From Pholiota molesta (taxonomy: Eukaryota; Basidiomycota; Agaricomycetes; Agaricales; Strophariaceae), in the NCBI GenBank assembly GCA_014925825.1, contig JACGCK010000045.1:1-64000 (forward strand): DNA of 64,000 nucleotides, in the 5' to 3' direction. Under the pieces are notes generated by a model. It was not told where the DNA came from. It searched no databases and saw only the letters and a program-made list of their open reading frames with translations. Position 1 is the stretch's first letter. Every line of letters begins with the position of its first letter. Positions 10,959-21,719 of this stretch are shown here, piece by piece. The position numbers were made by a program, and so were the translations under genes.

Positions 10959-13900
10959 TCATTCTCTCTTAGCCAGTTGCGATGGGCGCTTAACTCCCTG
11001 GAGCTCGAGGTACCGATCTAATGCCTCGAGGTTTTTGCATTCGGCATGAGGCTCCCATGTAGTATCTCCTCCCGTCCATCGCACTTCGTACTCCAATCGC
11101 CGCTCCTGTGTCCATCGGTGACCCAAGATGTCATCAACAAACCACTCCTGATCATCTTCGGCGCCGAAGTCGTATGGTTCAGGCTGCGCTCGGTTAGGAA
11201 AGAGTGCATCGTCGGACGGCCGATACGGGCGTAATAACGAGGCATGAAATGTGGGGTGTATCCTCCGGTTTTGTAACGCTGTTGGTAACTGCAGTGTATA
11301 AGTAGATGATTTGGGTATGCATCCAAATTTTATAAGGACCAATAAATTTGGGGCAGAGCTTGCGCGCTCTGCTCTTAGCAATATTAAGATTCTTTGTGGA
11401 GAGGTAAACTAGGTCACCCGCTCGTATTAGCAGCTCTTTTCCGCGATGCTTATTAGATGTGTCTGTCTGTAACGTACGAGCTTCAATAATAGCGTCGTGG
11501 GCTCTGCTAGGTTTTCCAGGGCATTTTGTGCGAAGCTTTTTATACCTTTCGCCACTCCCTCACTCTTTCTAATTTCCTTGATCATGGATGGCATATATCC
11601 ACCATTCATTCAAACGGTGCATACTGGTGGTTTCGGAAATGCTAGCATTGATAGCAAATTCAGTTATAGCCACCTTGTCTACCCAGTTTTTCTGATTCGA
11701 ATGCACCAGTGTTCTGAATATTTGTCCAACATTCTTATTTGCTCGTTCTGTTTGCCCCATCGGTTTGTGGATGGAATGATGTAGACATCAAAAGTTTAGC
11801 GCCCAAGAGCTTATGTAGTTCACGCCACCATTTGGACGTGAACTTAGAATCACGATCGCTAACGATCGAACTGGGTAATCCATGTAATCTTACGATTTCT
11901 CGTAGATATATCCATGATAACTCAGATGCAGTAGTAGTAATGTTTACTGGAATAAGGTGCACCATACTTGTCATTCGACAGATAATAACCCACAGGTAAT
12001 TAAAGCCTCTGGATTCCGGAAGGGCCCTATGAAATCCATTCCAATCGAGTCCCATGGTTTTGTTGGGATTGGCAATGTGTGCAGTTTCCCGCTGGTGCTT
12101 GAGTTGATGATTTAGATCGCTGGCACACTTCACATGTTCGGCAAAATTCCCGAACATCTTTAACGATCTGTGGCCACCAGTACCATCTCCGTATATATTC
12201 GGCTGTACGTTGGTCTCCGAAATGTCCAACGACTTCATGAGCTGCATTATGATAGTAGTGATCATATTCCTGTTTCGCGGTATACATGTAACACTATTAT
12301 GGTGTTGATTTTGGTACCATATGATGCCGTCTTTAACCTCAAAACTGGCATGCTCTTCTGGATTATTCAGTACTATACTGAATAGCTTGTCATTACTATA
12401 CTCTTTTTTGATCTCTGCCATGAACCCGTCGTCATTGGTAAGTTTTGGTGCTGGTAATGTATTTCTTCCAAACACCACATCTCCCAGCGTCACTTCCTCT
12501 CGTTCCTCTCGATCGTTCGTGTCAATCGTTGCGTTATTACTTTCTGGTCCTTTCGATAACTCGGAAGGCTCAGCCTCTTTCATGACCTGAGCTTCTCGCT
12601 CACGTTCCTCGCGTTTGTCACTTAGGCGCTTGCTGCGTCTAATTTCTAGTGCTCGCAGGGCTCGTACCTCTATAGTCCGATTTTTTATTTCATTATACCG
12701 CTCCCTGGGTAGGTCGTCTCCATTCGGATCAATCCTAGCGTCGGCTCGCACATAGTCATGTGGCGCATGTATGTCTGCGCTGTATCACTTTCATAGTATC
12801 GCGATAGGCAGTCTGCGATTTATTCAGTTCGCCTTTGACATAGGTTATATCAAAATCGAATCTCGCCATGTAGTCCGTCCATCGTCGTTGACGATGGGAT
12901 AAGTGTGCTTGCGTTTTAAAGAACTCAAGAGCTTTATGGTCGGTTATAACGTGTATTCTATTTCCGACCAATTTATCTTCCCATTTAATGAGTGACTCTA
13001 GTATGGCCAATGTTTCTAATTCATGTACCGCATAATTTTGCTGGGCGCTAGTAAACTTTTTCGACATGAATCCTGCCGGTCGACATTCCTGCCATGATGG
13101 TCCTTGACCATACATTGCTCCGACACCAGTTTTCGATGCGTCGCAAATCAGCCATATTGGTTCTTTGCCTTTAGAATCAATAGGACGGATTATCGGTGTT
13201 TTACAACAGATACGTTGATCATATCGAAACATCGCTGATGTAATGGCCTCCAATGGAATGGTGCACCATTCATGGTCATAGCCAGTAAGGGTCCCGTGTA
13301 TGCTGATATATTTGGTAGGAAATTGCCCACATAATTAACAAGGCCAACGAATCATTGTATATCAGTGTAGTTTCTTGGTACGCGCCATTCTCTGATACGT
13401 TCCAATTTGTCCGCATCAGGGTGTATGCCTTGGTCATCTATAATGTGCCCAAGACAGTCAATCTTTTCCGCGTACAACTCGCATTTTTTCCATTTAAGAA
13501 ATAGTTGATTTACACGTAATTTTTCAAACACGTATTTGAGATGTTTCTCATGCTCTTCTATCATATCTGAAAAGATGAATATATCATCTAGATACACATG
13601 CATGAATCTTCCTATGGCGTCTCTAAAAATGGACGTCATGAGTCGTTGGAATGTAGCAGGTGCGTTGCAATCCCCTATTTGTACTACGTTACTGACCATC
13701 GTCCCTGCAATGGTTGCGAATGCTGTTTTGTGTATGTCCTCTGGCCGTACTCTCACTTGTTCGTATGCATCTGATAGATCGATTTTCGATCTTATTTTTC
13801 CTCTGGCCACATCTTCTCGTATTACATCCTGGTCAGGTAACGGAGTCACATCCTTTACTGTATTGTCATTTCTCTGTCGAGCGTCTACTACCGTTCGTAA

Positions 13901-14904
13901 ACCCCGTCTTTTTTCGGCAAACACATCATTGGTGCAGCCTGGTCACACGACTTGGCTTCCCACCATCCAGCATCTACGTATCTATTGAGTTTTTCATAGA
14001 ACTCTCCTCGTAACGCTGTCGGGCACCTTGGCAAATGATATGTATATTGTTTACTTTCGTCGATTAAGTGAATTTCGTGATTTACTTCTCGAAATGGAGG
14101 TAACACCTCCTTCACTCCCTGTACTAATTCATAATACTCATCATGCCACTGTTGTCTTAGTCGAGGATAATCTTCCTCACTCAATTCTGTGGCTCGTCCT
14201 TTGCCTTTATCCGGTTTTTTCTCCGGCGACTTTCGAGGGCGTATTTTCGGTTCCTCAAATTTATTTCGTAACTTTTGAATGGATGTTACCCATTCTTCTT
14301 CTACTGATTCCAATCGGACTATCGATTGTGCATGTAATCTTTCTCGTTCGTTTTGATCAGGGAACCATTTCCCTGTAAATTCTGCCGCCTTGGATATCTC
14401 CTCCTCTTTAGGTGATCTATAGAACTCGCCCGTTGGTCGGAATCTCGTCCAATCACTCGCACGCATATCTGATATCATCGCGTTCCATTCGTTTGGCATC
14501 CGTGGGTCTGGTACCCATTCATATTGGGGCGGTGGCGTTGGCCTATCCCAGAATGATTTCTTTAGTGGTGGCTCTTCATCCTTCGTTATTGGTTTTTTTC
14601 CCAATTCCCCAATTTGTTAATTTTCTTCATCGTCTGTTATAAGGTCTTCGACCTTAGTCTTAGACGATGTCGGTTGGCAATAAGATTCTTCCTTGGTTTC
14701 ACCATGGGTTACCTTCGGAACTCTGTGTTTTTTTATATGACTTTTGTCGTTCATATTCTTATTCGTCTTGTGTTTTTCCTTATCATCCTTATTCCCCCCC
14801 TTGGGAAGGGTTTGGAACTCTTCCTCACTTAGCATTACTTGTGGGCTGTCATGAGGCAGTGATGGTATGTGACGACCATCATTCTCGTCCTCAACCTCCT
14901 CCAC
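10959..14904 (-). pseudogene. Gypsy pol (RT, RNase H, integrase, chromodomain), frame-broken
   Basis: Composite pol recovered in pieces. Reverse transcriptase spans about 13352-14100, with KIDLSDAYEQ and the catalytic YLDDIF motif. RNase H is at about 12756-13253, with CDASKTGVGA, an ELET Glu and a TDHKAL Asp. The integrase zinc-binding HHCC region is near 12110-12250 and its catalytic core lies in 11735-12090. A chromodomain sits at 10959-11381 (GHRWTQERRLEYEVRW ... TWEP). An Arg/Glu-rich linker of about 12300-12750 separates RNase H and integrase. Breaks include a frameshift near 13,905 in the LPKKDG motif, an in-frame TGA near 13,352, frameshifts near 13,215 and 12,800, and switches on both sides of the HHCC region and near the first catalytic Asp (about 12,035). 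The element cannot make a normal Pol as sequenced. Confidence 0.85.
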
Positions 14905-14925
14905 TGATGCCTTAGGGTTTGCCAG

Positions 14926-17748
14926 TCACTCTTTCGGTGCTTTTTCGGTTGCTCGATATCTCCTCAGGCGCCCATCGGTGTCCTTCAATTGAACCTTAGT
15001 TGCCGGCACCTTCTTTCCGTTGATAATCACAGCATCGTTCACGAAGTCTAGGATAACTTTGTGCCTGCGCATGAACGGTGTTCCGATAATCATATCATAC
15101 CGGTCGAAGTTCGCCACGTCAACATATGTTATCGCTTTCGTTCCTACCATGTCCACCATGACGTCTGCCCCATATTTAATAACCGATCGGCTCCCGATCG
15201 TACCTAATTGCAATATATGTGGGTCCAGCAGTGTATCCACTGTAATTCCTGCTATATGTGCGAATGTAGGCGTTATCCCCGTTGTGGTGCTTCCTGAATC
15301 CCATAACGTCCATGCATTCATTCCTCCAACATTTATGTATGTCGCTAAGCACTCCTTCTCTTTGCTAGATACAACTGGTCGCACCCTGCTCTTGTTCGAC
15401 GTACGGACTCGTACCTTGCGCAGGTGTACCTCTTCATTGGTCGCATTTGTCTCTGCAGCTCGTATCCAGTCATGATTGCCATATGTGTCTTCCTTATTTT
15501 CTATGTGTTCGTCTGGACGAACACACCTGACCGTCATCACTCTCATGAAGTCGTTAGATTCATCTGATCCATACTCTTCAACTTCTATGTCCGTGTACTG
15601 GTCACCACTCTCCGGTGATTCCGCACATTCGTCGCAATTGCTGGGACAGTATTCGTCATTTTTGCCTTCGCCAGGTTCATGGTCGTCTTGGTCGTGTTGA
15701 CGATCATCCTCAAGTTCAGACTCCTGACTGTCATCTCGTAACGCCCGGGTGTGCAACGTTCGAGACTTCTTTGGCTCCTTGCAATCTTTTGCGTAATGTC
15801 CTCGGTGCCCACAGTTGAAGCATGTTATGTCAACAGCATGCGTATGAGCTCCACTAACGTTTGACTCATGTGGTTTAACCCATGATTTGCTCCGAGCGTT
15901 GTCCTGGCTCGGGTTGTCTTTTAATGGCTCTTTAAGTACAGACACCTTAGCCTCCTTAGGCGGTGTTCCTGACTTAAGTACACCTCGATGTACGGATCGT
16001 GAGGTTCTATTCGTCGTTGCCGGCTTACTCGTTTCACGCGGCGGTACTTGTACCTTCGGTTGCTCAGTATGGTTTGACTGTAATCTTGCTTTACGATTAT
16101 AATAATCGTCAGTCTTTACTCGAGCTTCAAACGCGACTGCAAACGCGACGAAATCTTCCATAAAGTGTACTTCTGGTGATAATCCTCGTTCTTTAATGAG
16201 TTCTGACCTCATTTCCTTGGGTATTCCGTCAAGGAATACTTCTATGAATGAATAGTCATCAGGATATGCTGCCATATTTTTGGCGAACCCGATTAGCTCG
16301 TCATAGTATGACTGCACTCCTCGTGATGCGGAGTACTTAGCTCTCCTAAATCCTTCGCGGGCGTCTTGCATCGTAGTCGCGTGTACAAATCGATTATATA
16401 GCGCCAATAATATAGCTTCGAATGTCCAATCTAGCTTCGTTCGATTGGTACTAGTTACGTGACGATGGTACCATGTATGGGCCTCTCCACCCAAGTGTTC
16501 GCTCACAATTAGTACACGGAAGCGGTCGAGGTCAGGCCCTCCGAGTTGACGGGTAGCCATTCGGCATACCAAGTCCGATAACCAGTCCTCAAGATCAGCA
16601 AATTTCGATGATCCCGTATATTTGTTTCCAGCCTCTAATTTTTGACTGAATTTAAAGCCATCAGGGTACGTGAGTTTAACACTCAATGCTTCATGAATCA
16701 ACTGGCTTAGCCGTTGTTCCATAACTGATCGATGGCGCTCTGCGGCCTCTATTACTCCTGGGGCATCTGATCGTGGCCCTTGTACTCGTGGTTCCGAATA
16801 TCCTCGATTACTTCGTCGTTCAGATATTGGATCCTGAGCGTCGTATGATCGTCTCTCCGTTCCTCTGTCGAGATCTCGTAAGGTATGGCCGCCATACACT
16901 CGTCTCTTGGTACCTCTTTCAGGTTCTTGCACCGTTGGTCTGTACGGCTCTGGTTCGTGCAAGGTCATTGGCGGCGTAAACCGAACACCTGACTTTGCCG
17001 ATTCTCTATTAGTATTCAGACGAGTTTGCCCGAGTGTACTAGTTACTTGTGCAGGCATTGAAAAGATATTCCTACTTGTGTCCTCAATTTTTGGCTTGAT
17101 GTCGGGCACCTCTGGGACTAACTCATCGAGGTCGACGGCCCCATTAGTCGAAAATCCGACGTTCTGGTCTTCAATTAACGACGATCCGTATTTTGCCAAA
17201 TCTTCTCGACATAGCTTTTGGTAAACTACGCGATCTTTCCAATTGTCTGCTCGCATCGTTCGTCGAGTAACGAATGGATACACAAGTTTATTATCTGTAT
17301 TGGGTACTTCATCCAATACTCCTTGCTGTCCTCCGCTATACTTTGGTATCGCCGCCCCACCCTGCGGATGCATTCTTTCCATCGCCGCCATCCTCCTTCG
17401 AAACTGCTCGTCCGCTTCCCCGGTCATCCTTGGCCCTGCTATATTTGCTACGGCTCGTTCGATGGTTGGTGATCGCTCCAATGATTCACGCGTAATTGGA
17501 TCGTGATGTTGCGGTGATGTGGACGGGACGCTCGCCCATTGACTTATCATCGGCTGGATCAATGGTGTTTGTATCATCACTGGCCCCATTGGCGTAGATG
17601 CTCGCGACATCGCTTTCTGTTGTCTTGCCTCGACATATCGTTTCACGATCCGAGTCAGTGATGCCAGTATCAACTCTCGCCACTTCGGTGAGTTCTCGGG
17701 TATGTTTTGTCTGGAATACTGTACTATTACGACCAAGTGTTCAGTCAC
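14926..17748 (-). CDS. Gypsy gag-protease, 940 aa, N-terminus replaced by MITE
   Basis: Structural polyprotein with retropepsin. A gag capsid-like domain lies at about residues 370-560. A CCHC zinc knuckle (CFNCGHRGHYAKDC) is near residue 642-655, and an aspartic protease with LWDSGS is near residue 815. There are no internal stops. The first ATG (17748) lies inside the inserted MITE, so the first ten or so residues derive from the MITE. The original N-terminal part is in the separate frame at 18027-18557. If the MITE and one TA copy are ignored, the two frames are in register, showing that the ancestral Gag was longer by about 160 residues. Confidence 0.8.
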   Translation of the reverse strand: MTEHLVVIVQYSRQNIPENSPKWRELILASLTRIVKRYVEARQQKAMSRASTPMGPVMIQTPLIQPMISQWASVPSTSPQHHDPITRESLERSPTIERAVANIAGPRMTGEADEQFRRRMAAMERMHPQGGAAIPKYSGGQQGVLDEVPNTDNKLVYPFVTRRTMRADNWKDRVVYQKLCREDLAKYGSSLIEDQNVGFSTNGAVDLDELVPEVPDIKPKIEDTSRNIFSMPAQVTSTLGQTRLNTNRESAKSGVRFTPPMTLHEPEPYRPTVQEPERGTKRRVYGGHTLRDLDRGTERRSYDAQDPISERRSNRGYSEPRVQGPRSDAPGVIEAAERHRSVMEQRLSQLIHEALSVKLTYPDGFKFSQKLEAGNKYTGSSKFADLEDWLSDLVCRMATRQLGGPDLDRFRVLIVSEHLGGEAHTWYHRHVTSTNRTKLDWTFEAILLALYNRFVHATTMQDAREGFRRAKYSASRGVQSYYDELIGFAKNMAAYPDDYSFIEVFLDGIPKEMRSELIKERGLSPEVHFMEDFVAFAVAFEARVKTDDYYNRKARLQSNHTEQPKVQVPPRETSKPATTNRTSRSVHRGVLKSGTPPKEAKVSVLKEPLKDNPSQDNARSKSWVKPHESNVSGAHTHAVDITCFNCGHRGHYAKDCKEPKKSRTLHTRALRDDSQESELEDDRQHDQDDHEPGEGKNDEYCPSNCDECAESPESGDQYTDIEVEEYGSDESNDFMRVMTVRCVRPDEHIENKEDTYGNHDWIRAAETNATNEEVHLRKVRVRTSNKSRVRPVVSSKEKECLATYINVGGMNAWTLWDSGSTTTGITPTFAHIAGITVDTLLDPHILQLGTIGSRSVIKYGADVMVDMVGTKAITYVDVANFDRYDMIIGTPFMRRHKVILDFVNDAVIINGKKVPATKVQLKDTDGRLRRYRATEKAPKE

Positions 17749-18075
17749 ATGTCATTTTGGCTTGTGAACTGAACACTTGGTTCATATGTCATAGGTCATT
17801 TTCGGGCGTGAACAGCGCCAATTTTGGTGACTAAAAATAGAATTTTTGCCCAATCACACAAATGGGTAGTTTTAACGCAGTTTGTCTAAAACTCAGTCTA
17901 CTTTTATAATATTTTTAAGAATTTGGCCCAGGTTTGAGGGCTAGTGTCAAAAAAAAAATTCAAATGAACACTTGTTAGTGCCTGTCATAGGTCACCACCA
18001 GCTGTGAACACCAGTGTCAGTGAACACTATAGGTCATATGTCATATGCCGTGAACAGTTGGTCGTAATAGTACAG
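17719..18075. mobile_element. MITE with TA target duplication, inserted in gag
   Basis: 357-bp insert with perfect 18-bp terminal inverted repeats, CTGTACTATTACGACCAA at 17719-17736 and its reverse complement at 18058-18075, flanked by TA on both sides (17717-17718 and 18076-18077). It has no coding capacity. Multiple subterminal copies of GTGTTCA/TGAACAC and of a TATGTCATAGGTCA-like word lie near both ends, typical of transposase-binding arrays. The TA duplication suggests mobilisation by a Tc1/mariner-type transposase. The empty site restores a continuous gag frame, which proves insertion into the Gypsy element. Confidence 0.85.
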
Positions 18076-18557
18076 TACGTTACCGCATCCATGACGTTCT
18101 GTGTTGCTAATGATCTCATTACCTGGCGTCGATCTAGTCGTTCGACACCGTGTATCTGCCATATCGCGTCTATCTGGTCCTCAAGAATGTCGGCTGGCTC
18201 AGCTATGTCCCCCATGTCGACTCCGTCATCTGTTTCGTACGGCATCTGACTCGCTCCTGGTACCCATGGGGTGTGCATAGGCGTTGGTTGTTCTGGTATT
18301 GCTCGGGAAACCCAATCCGGCTCACTTTCTTGCCTAACCGTTGAGAACTGTGACGATGTTCTCTGACTGAGTCTGCGCGTCCTTTGCGGTGACGTGGTGG
18401 CACTAGTTCTGTATCCTGGTGTCTGTGCAGTCTCCGGTGTCGGGGCGCGTGGTGGCTCGGGATTCTCACCATCGTGGAACGGTTGGTCTCCTTCAGCCAT
18501 GTGAAATTTCACGGGTGGGTTGTGGGTTGCGTTTGTTTTTGTTCTTTGATTGCTCAA
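18027..18557 (-). pseudogene. 5' fragment of Gypsy gag, cut by the MITE
   Basis: A 176-codon frame beginning about 40 bp inside the 5' LTR. The N-terminal part is Pro/Thr/Ser-rich and unstructured. The genuine sequence runs to the TA at 18076-18077; the last dozen or so residues before the stop are MITE-derived. It represents the original N-terminus of Gag. Confidence 0.7.
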
Positions 18558-18597
18558 AGATGTAGACTGTCCAAGTTATTTGGAGGGTTTAAAAAAA

Positions 18598-18792
18598 TGT
18601 AAAGCTTGGCTCTACAGTTAGACCTTAAGTCGCACGTTGTAAACCAGAACCAATCTATATTGGTAGTCTACGTGTGTACGGGTCAAAAGGTCTAACTCCT
18701 GATGACAAATAAGTATGGTATATATGTGGGCATCACCAGAGGGTGATGCCAATTAATGGTAAATACTACGTCTAGGGAGTGTACCCGTGACA
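18598..18792 (-). repeat. 5' LTR of the Gypsy element
   Basis: Direct repeat of 7629-7823 at about 98.5% identity. Being on the right, it is the upstream LTR of this minus-strand element. On its inner side the minus strand reads a T-run and then CCCTCC. I could not match this to a specific tRNA primer, so the primer binding site is unassigned. Its outer edge abuts Copia integrase coding sequence without a gap. Confidence 0.88.
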
Positions 18793-21264
18793 GCGCCCTA
18801 CGCCCACGGACAAAATGGCATCGCCGAACGAGGAATTCGAACCGTTATCGAGCGTGTCCGCTGCATGCTTGCCGACTCCGGACTTCCCAAGGGACTGTGG
18901 GCCGAAGCAGCCACTACTGCCATTTACCTCGATAACTTCATTCCCTCCGCTCGTCACCCCGGCGTCGTACCATGGGAGAAATGGACTGGAAAATGACAGG
19001 ATGTATCCCACTTACGCCCCTTCGGATGCACAGCGTACGCCAAGATTGCGCCCGAAATAGATCAGTCCAAGTTACTTCCACGATCGATCAAATACGTCAT
19101 GATCGGCTATTTTGGCAGAAGCGCCTACAAACTCTACGACCCTGCGAAACGTTCTATTATTAAGTGCCGAGACGTTATTTTTGAAGAGGGCGAGGGACAC
19201 AGGACACCATCGACAGACTTTGACGACGTGCTCGTAGCTGACGGACCAGACATCCAACCCGCGAACCAAATATCTGACACAGGAGTCCTCCGCCCGAGCA
19301 TGCAGAATGTCGTCGCAGCACGCCCGCGGGTAACGGATCCACCGCTACATCCTGCGCTGTCAGATGCGCGAGCGCTTCCTTCCGCACAACCTGCCATTCC
19401 TGCCGTTATCGCACCCACGGTTCCCATCCCACCCATTCCCTTACGCCGCTCTGCACGCAACGCGAAGCCTTCTCAGGCTGTCGAAGAATCCCGTGAGTAC
19501 GCCGCACGCGAGACAGCCGCGGAAAGCGGGGGAGAAGCATGGGCGCAAACAGCGCGTGTGCTTTCCGCGACTACAGACAGCGAGGAAACTATCTCACAAC
19601 TCACCCCTGCCAACGAAGCCCCCAGCGGTAATGTTCTCGACCTCAACAATGACCTCGATGACTATCTCGCGTACATGGCCACCCAGCGCGACTCGTACGT
19701 ACCTCGGGACTACAGGGAGGCGATGGAGCGGGCAGATCTCTGGCAACCACCCATGGATGCGGAACTTGCCATTCTCCTGGAGCGCGATGTCTTCCAATGG
19801 GTCGAAGCGCCGTCCGATGCCCACATCATCGACTGTAAATGGGTATTTGCAAACAAGTACGACGCCGAAGGCAATATCACCAAGCGTAAAGCCCGTGTCG
19901 TCGTCAGAGGTTTTAATCAAATCCCCGACCTCGAGTTCGACGAGACATACGCATCTGTCGTGCGGATGGAGTCGTTTCGCATGACCGTCGCCATCGCGGC
20001 CTCCCTCGGATACTCAATTTGGGGAAAGGATATTGTCGCCGCCTACCTCTACGCCCTGACTCGTTTCACAACGCACGTAAAACCGCCTCAAGGTGCCATT
20101 CAACCCGCAGGATTAGACCCAGCAAAATCTTACATCTGGGTCCTCAACAAATCTCTCTACAGAACCATGGACGCAGGCCACAACTTCCAACATGAAGTCG
20201 TAGGCGCCTTCGAAAGTCTAGGGTACTATCGTTCGCTCGCTGATCCTTGTATTCATTCGCGAGTAGCCAACGGCATGCATACCATCACCAGTACATATAC
20301 GGACGACATCTTTGGGATCTCGTCGACCCACGCCGGCGGACACATTGCTTCCGGAGAGCTTGATACCTGCTTCGACACGAAGGACCTGGGGGAGCCCACC
20401 TATATCCTGGGCATCGAGATTACGTGCGACAAGGACGCCGGCACCATCACTCTCTCTCAGAAATCGTTCTTCGAACGGATGTTGGAGGAGTTTGGGATGG
20501 CTGACTGCAACCCCAAGTCGACTCCTCTCCCTGTTGGCATCGTTCTGAGCGAAGCGGATTGCCCAACGACCGAGGACGACCGACGATACATGGTGAACAA
20601 ACCTTACCGGAAGGTCCTAGGCAAATTCAATTGGGGCGCAGGCGGTACAAGACCTGACATTATTTACGGTACGGGCGTCCTGTCGCGATATCAATCTAAC
20701 CCAGGACCTGCTCATTGGAAAGCCATGCTACACATGATGGCCTACATCAAGGGCACCCTTGACTACGCCATTACATACTACCGCGGGGCCTCCATCACCC
20801 CAACAACCTATGTCGATGCGAGCTACGCCGACGATTTCGACACTCGACGCTCGACGGCGGGATATGGTGTTTGGATGGCGGGCGGCCTGGTCTCCTGGAG
20901 CTCGAAGAGACAACCCACCATCGCGCTCTCGACCACGGAAGCGGAATACATGTCGATGACTCGCGCTGTCCAACAAGTCACCTGGATGTACGCGTTTCTC
21001 GATGAAGTCGGTTTACCCCAGGATCATCCCTTTACCATCTATGGTGACAACGCGCCAGCCATCGCCCTTACCAAGAACACGAAGGGTCATGCGCGTGCGA
21101 AGCATATCGACGTGCGCTACCACTACATCCGCGAGCACGTCAACGAAGGCCGCGTTCAGGTCGAACACGTCCCATCCGACAAGAATCTTGCCGACATTTT
21201 TACCAAGCAGCTGCCTCGTGTTACACATCAGTTCCTTTCCAGGGAAATCGGCCTTACTGCGTAG
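18793..21264 (+). pseudogene. Copia pol, 3' half (integrase C-term, RT, RNase H)
   Basis: Plus-strand Copia polyprotein starting abruptly in the integrase core (PYAHGQNGIAERGIR) at the Gypsy LTR edge. Reverse transcriptase follows (catalytic YTDD near 20,298), then RNase H (VDASYADD, STTEAEYM, and the ADIFTKQLP tail). The frame 19099-21264 is open for 721 codons. An in-frame TGA at 18994-18996, in the segment between integrase core and GKxxDVSHLRPFGC, breaks it; CGA to TGA is a plausible cause. The 5' LTR, Gag, protease and the N-terminal integrase are absent, so the copy is dead. Base composition is more GC-rich than the Gypsy element. Confidence 0.88.
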
Positions 21265-21280
21265 GATGACGACCAATGTC

Positions 21281-21660
21281 GTCCGGGGGAGTGTTGAAGT
21301 ATGGACGCCATGGACTCATCTGCACGTACCGATTTCTTCATTTGTTATCATTACTCCTTTTATCAGTGACATTTCCTATTCCGGCGACGCTCTCGCTAGC
21401 CGTACATTCTACGTCCCTATCTCTACTTTATTTCATATCCCTCGTATCATGGGACCACGGGGACGAGCACGACATCGTGCTCGTTCCGTTATTTTCCGTA
21501 TTACTTATACTCGCATACGCGCAACGGCGCACCTCATCTGTCACCCACATATTGTGTCTGACTCTGAGGTGTGCCTATTATTTTACCTTACTTCGTTCAC
21601 AGCGCTGACTACCTTACTACTTAGTTCCTCTACGTATTTCAGGTAGCTACTTGCGCTCAA
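21281..21660 (+). repeat. Copia polypurine tract and 3' LTR (end uncertain)
   Basis: A purine run (CCGGGGGAG) ends at 21291 and is followed by TGTTGAAGTATGG, a typical LTR start at 21292. I cannot fix the LTR end because the 5' LTR is missing. The segment contains a possible GT...AG interval at 21569-21624 that is absent from a second partial copy at 21664-21715. Confidence 0.6.
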
Positions 21661-21663
21661 TAT

Positions 21664-21715
21664 ATCTGTCACCCACATATTGTGTCTGACTCTGAGTTCC
21701 TCTACGTATTTCAGG
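21664..21715 (+). repeat. Short LTR-derived copy lacking a GT-AG interval
   Basis: The 33 bp at 21664-21696 repeat 21536-21568, and the next 19 bp at 21697-21715 repeat 21625-21643. The 56 bp between the two blocks in the first copy begin with GT and end with TTAG. The second copy therefore looks like a precisely spliced version, although a chance deletion cannot be excluded. Confidence 0.55.
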
Positions 21716-21719
21716 ACAA

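Larger units (their letters stand above)
7629..18792 (-). mobile_element. Gypsy/Ty3 LTR retrotransposon (chromovirus type), 11.2 kb
   Basis: The element is bounded by two direct 195-bp LTRs starting TGTAAAGC and ending GTGACA, with coding potential on the minus strand. In element order it holds a 5' LTR (right), gag-protease, pol with reverse transcriptase, RNase H, integrase and a chromodomain, then two further ORFs, a polypurine tract, and a 3' LTR (left). I count three differences over the 195 bp of LTR, about 98.5% identity, which points to a recent insertion. Pol nevertheless carries at least six frame breaks. No target-site duplication is visible: the five bases outside the left LTR are AATTA and those outside the right are GCGCC. 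A MITE has inserted in gag. It is large for an element with such short LTRs because of the post-pol ORFs. Confidence 0.88.
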
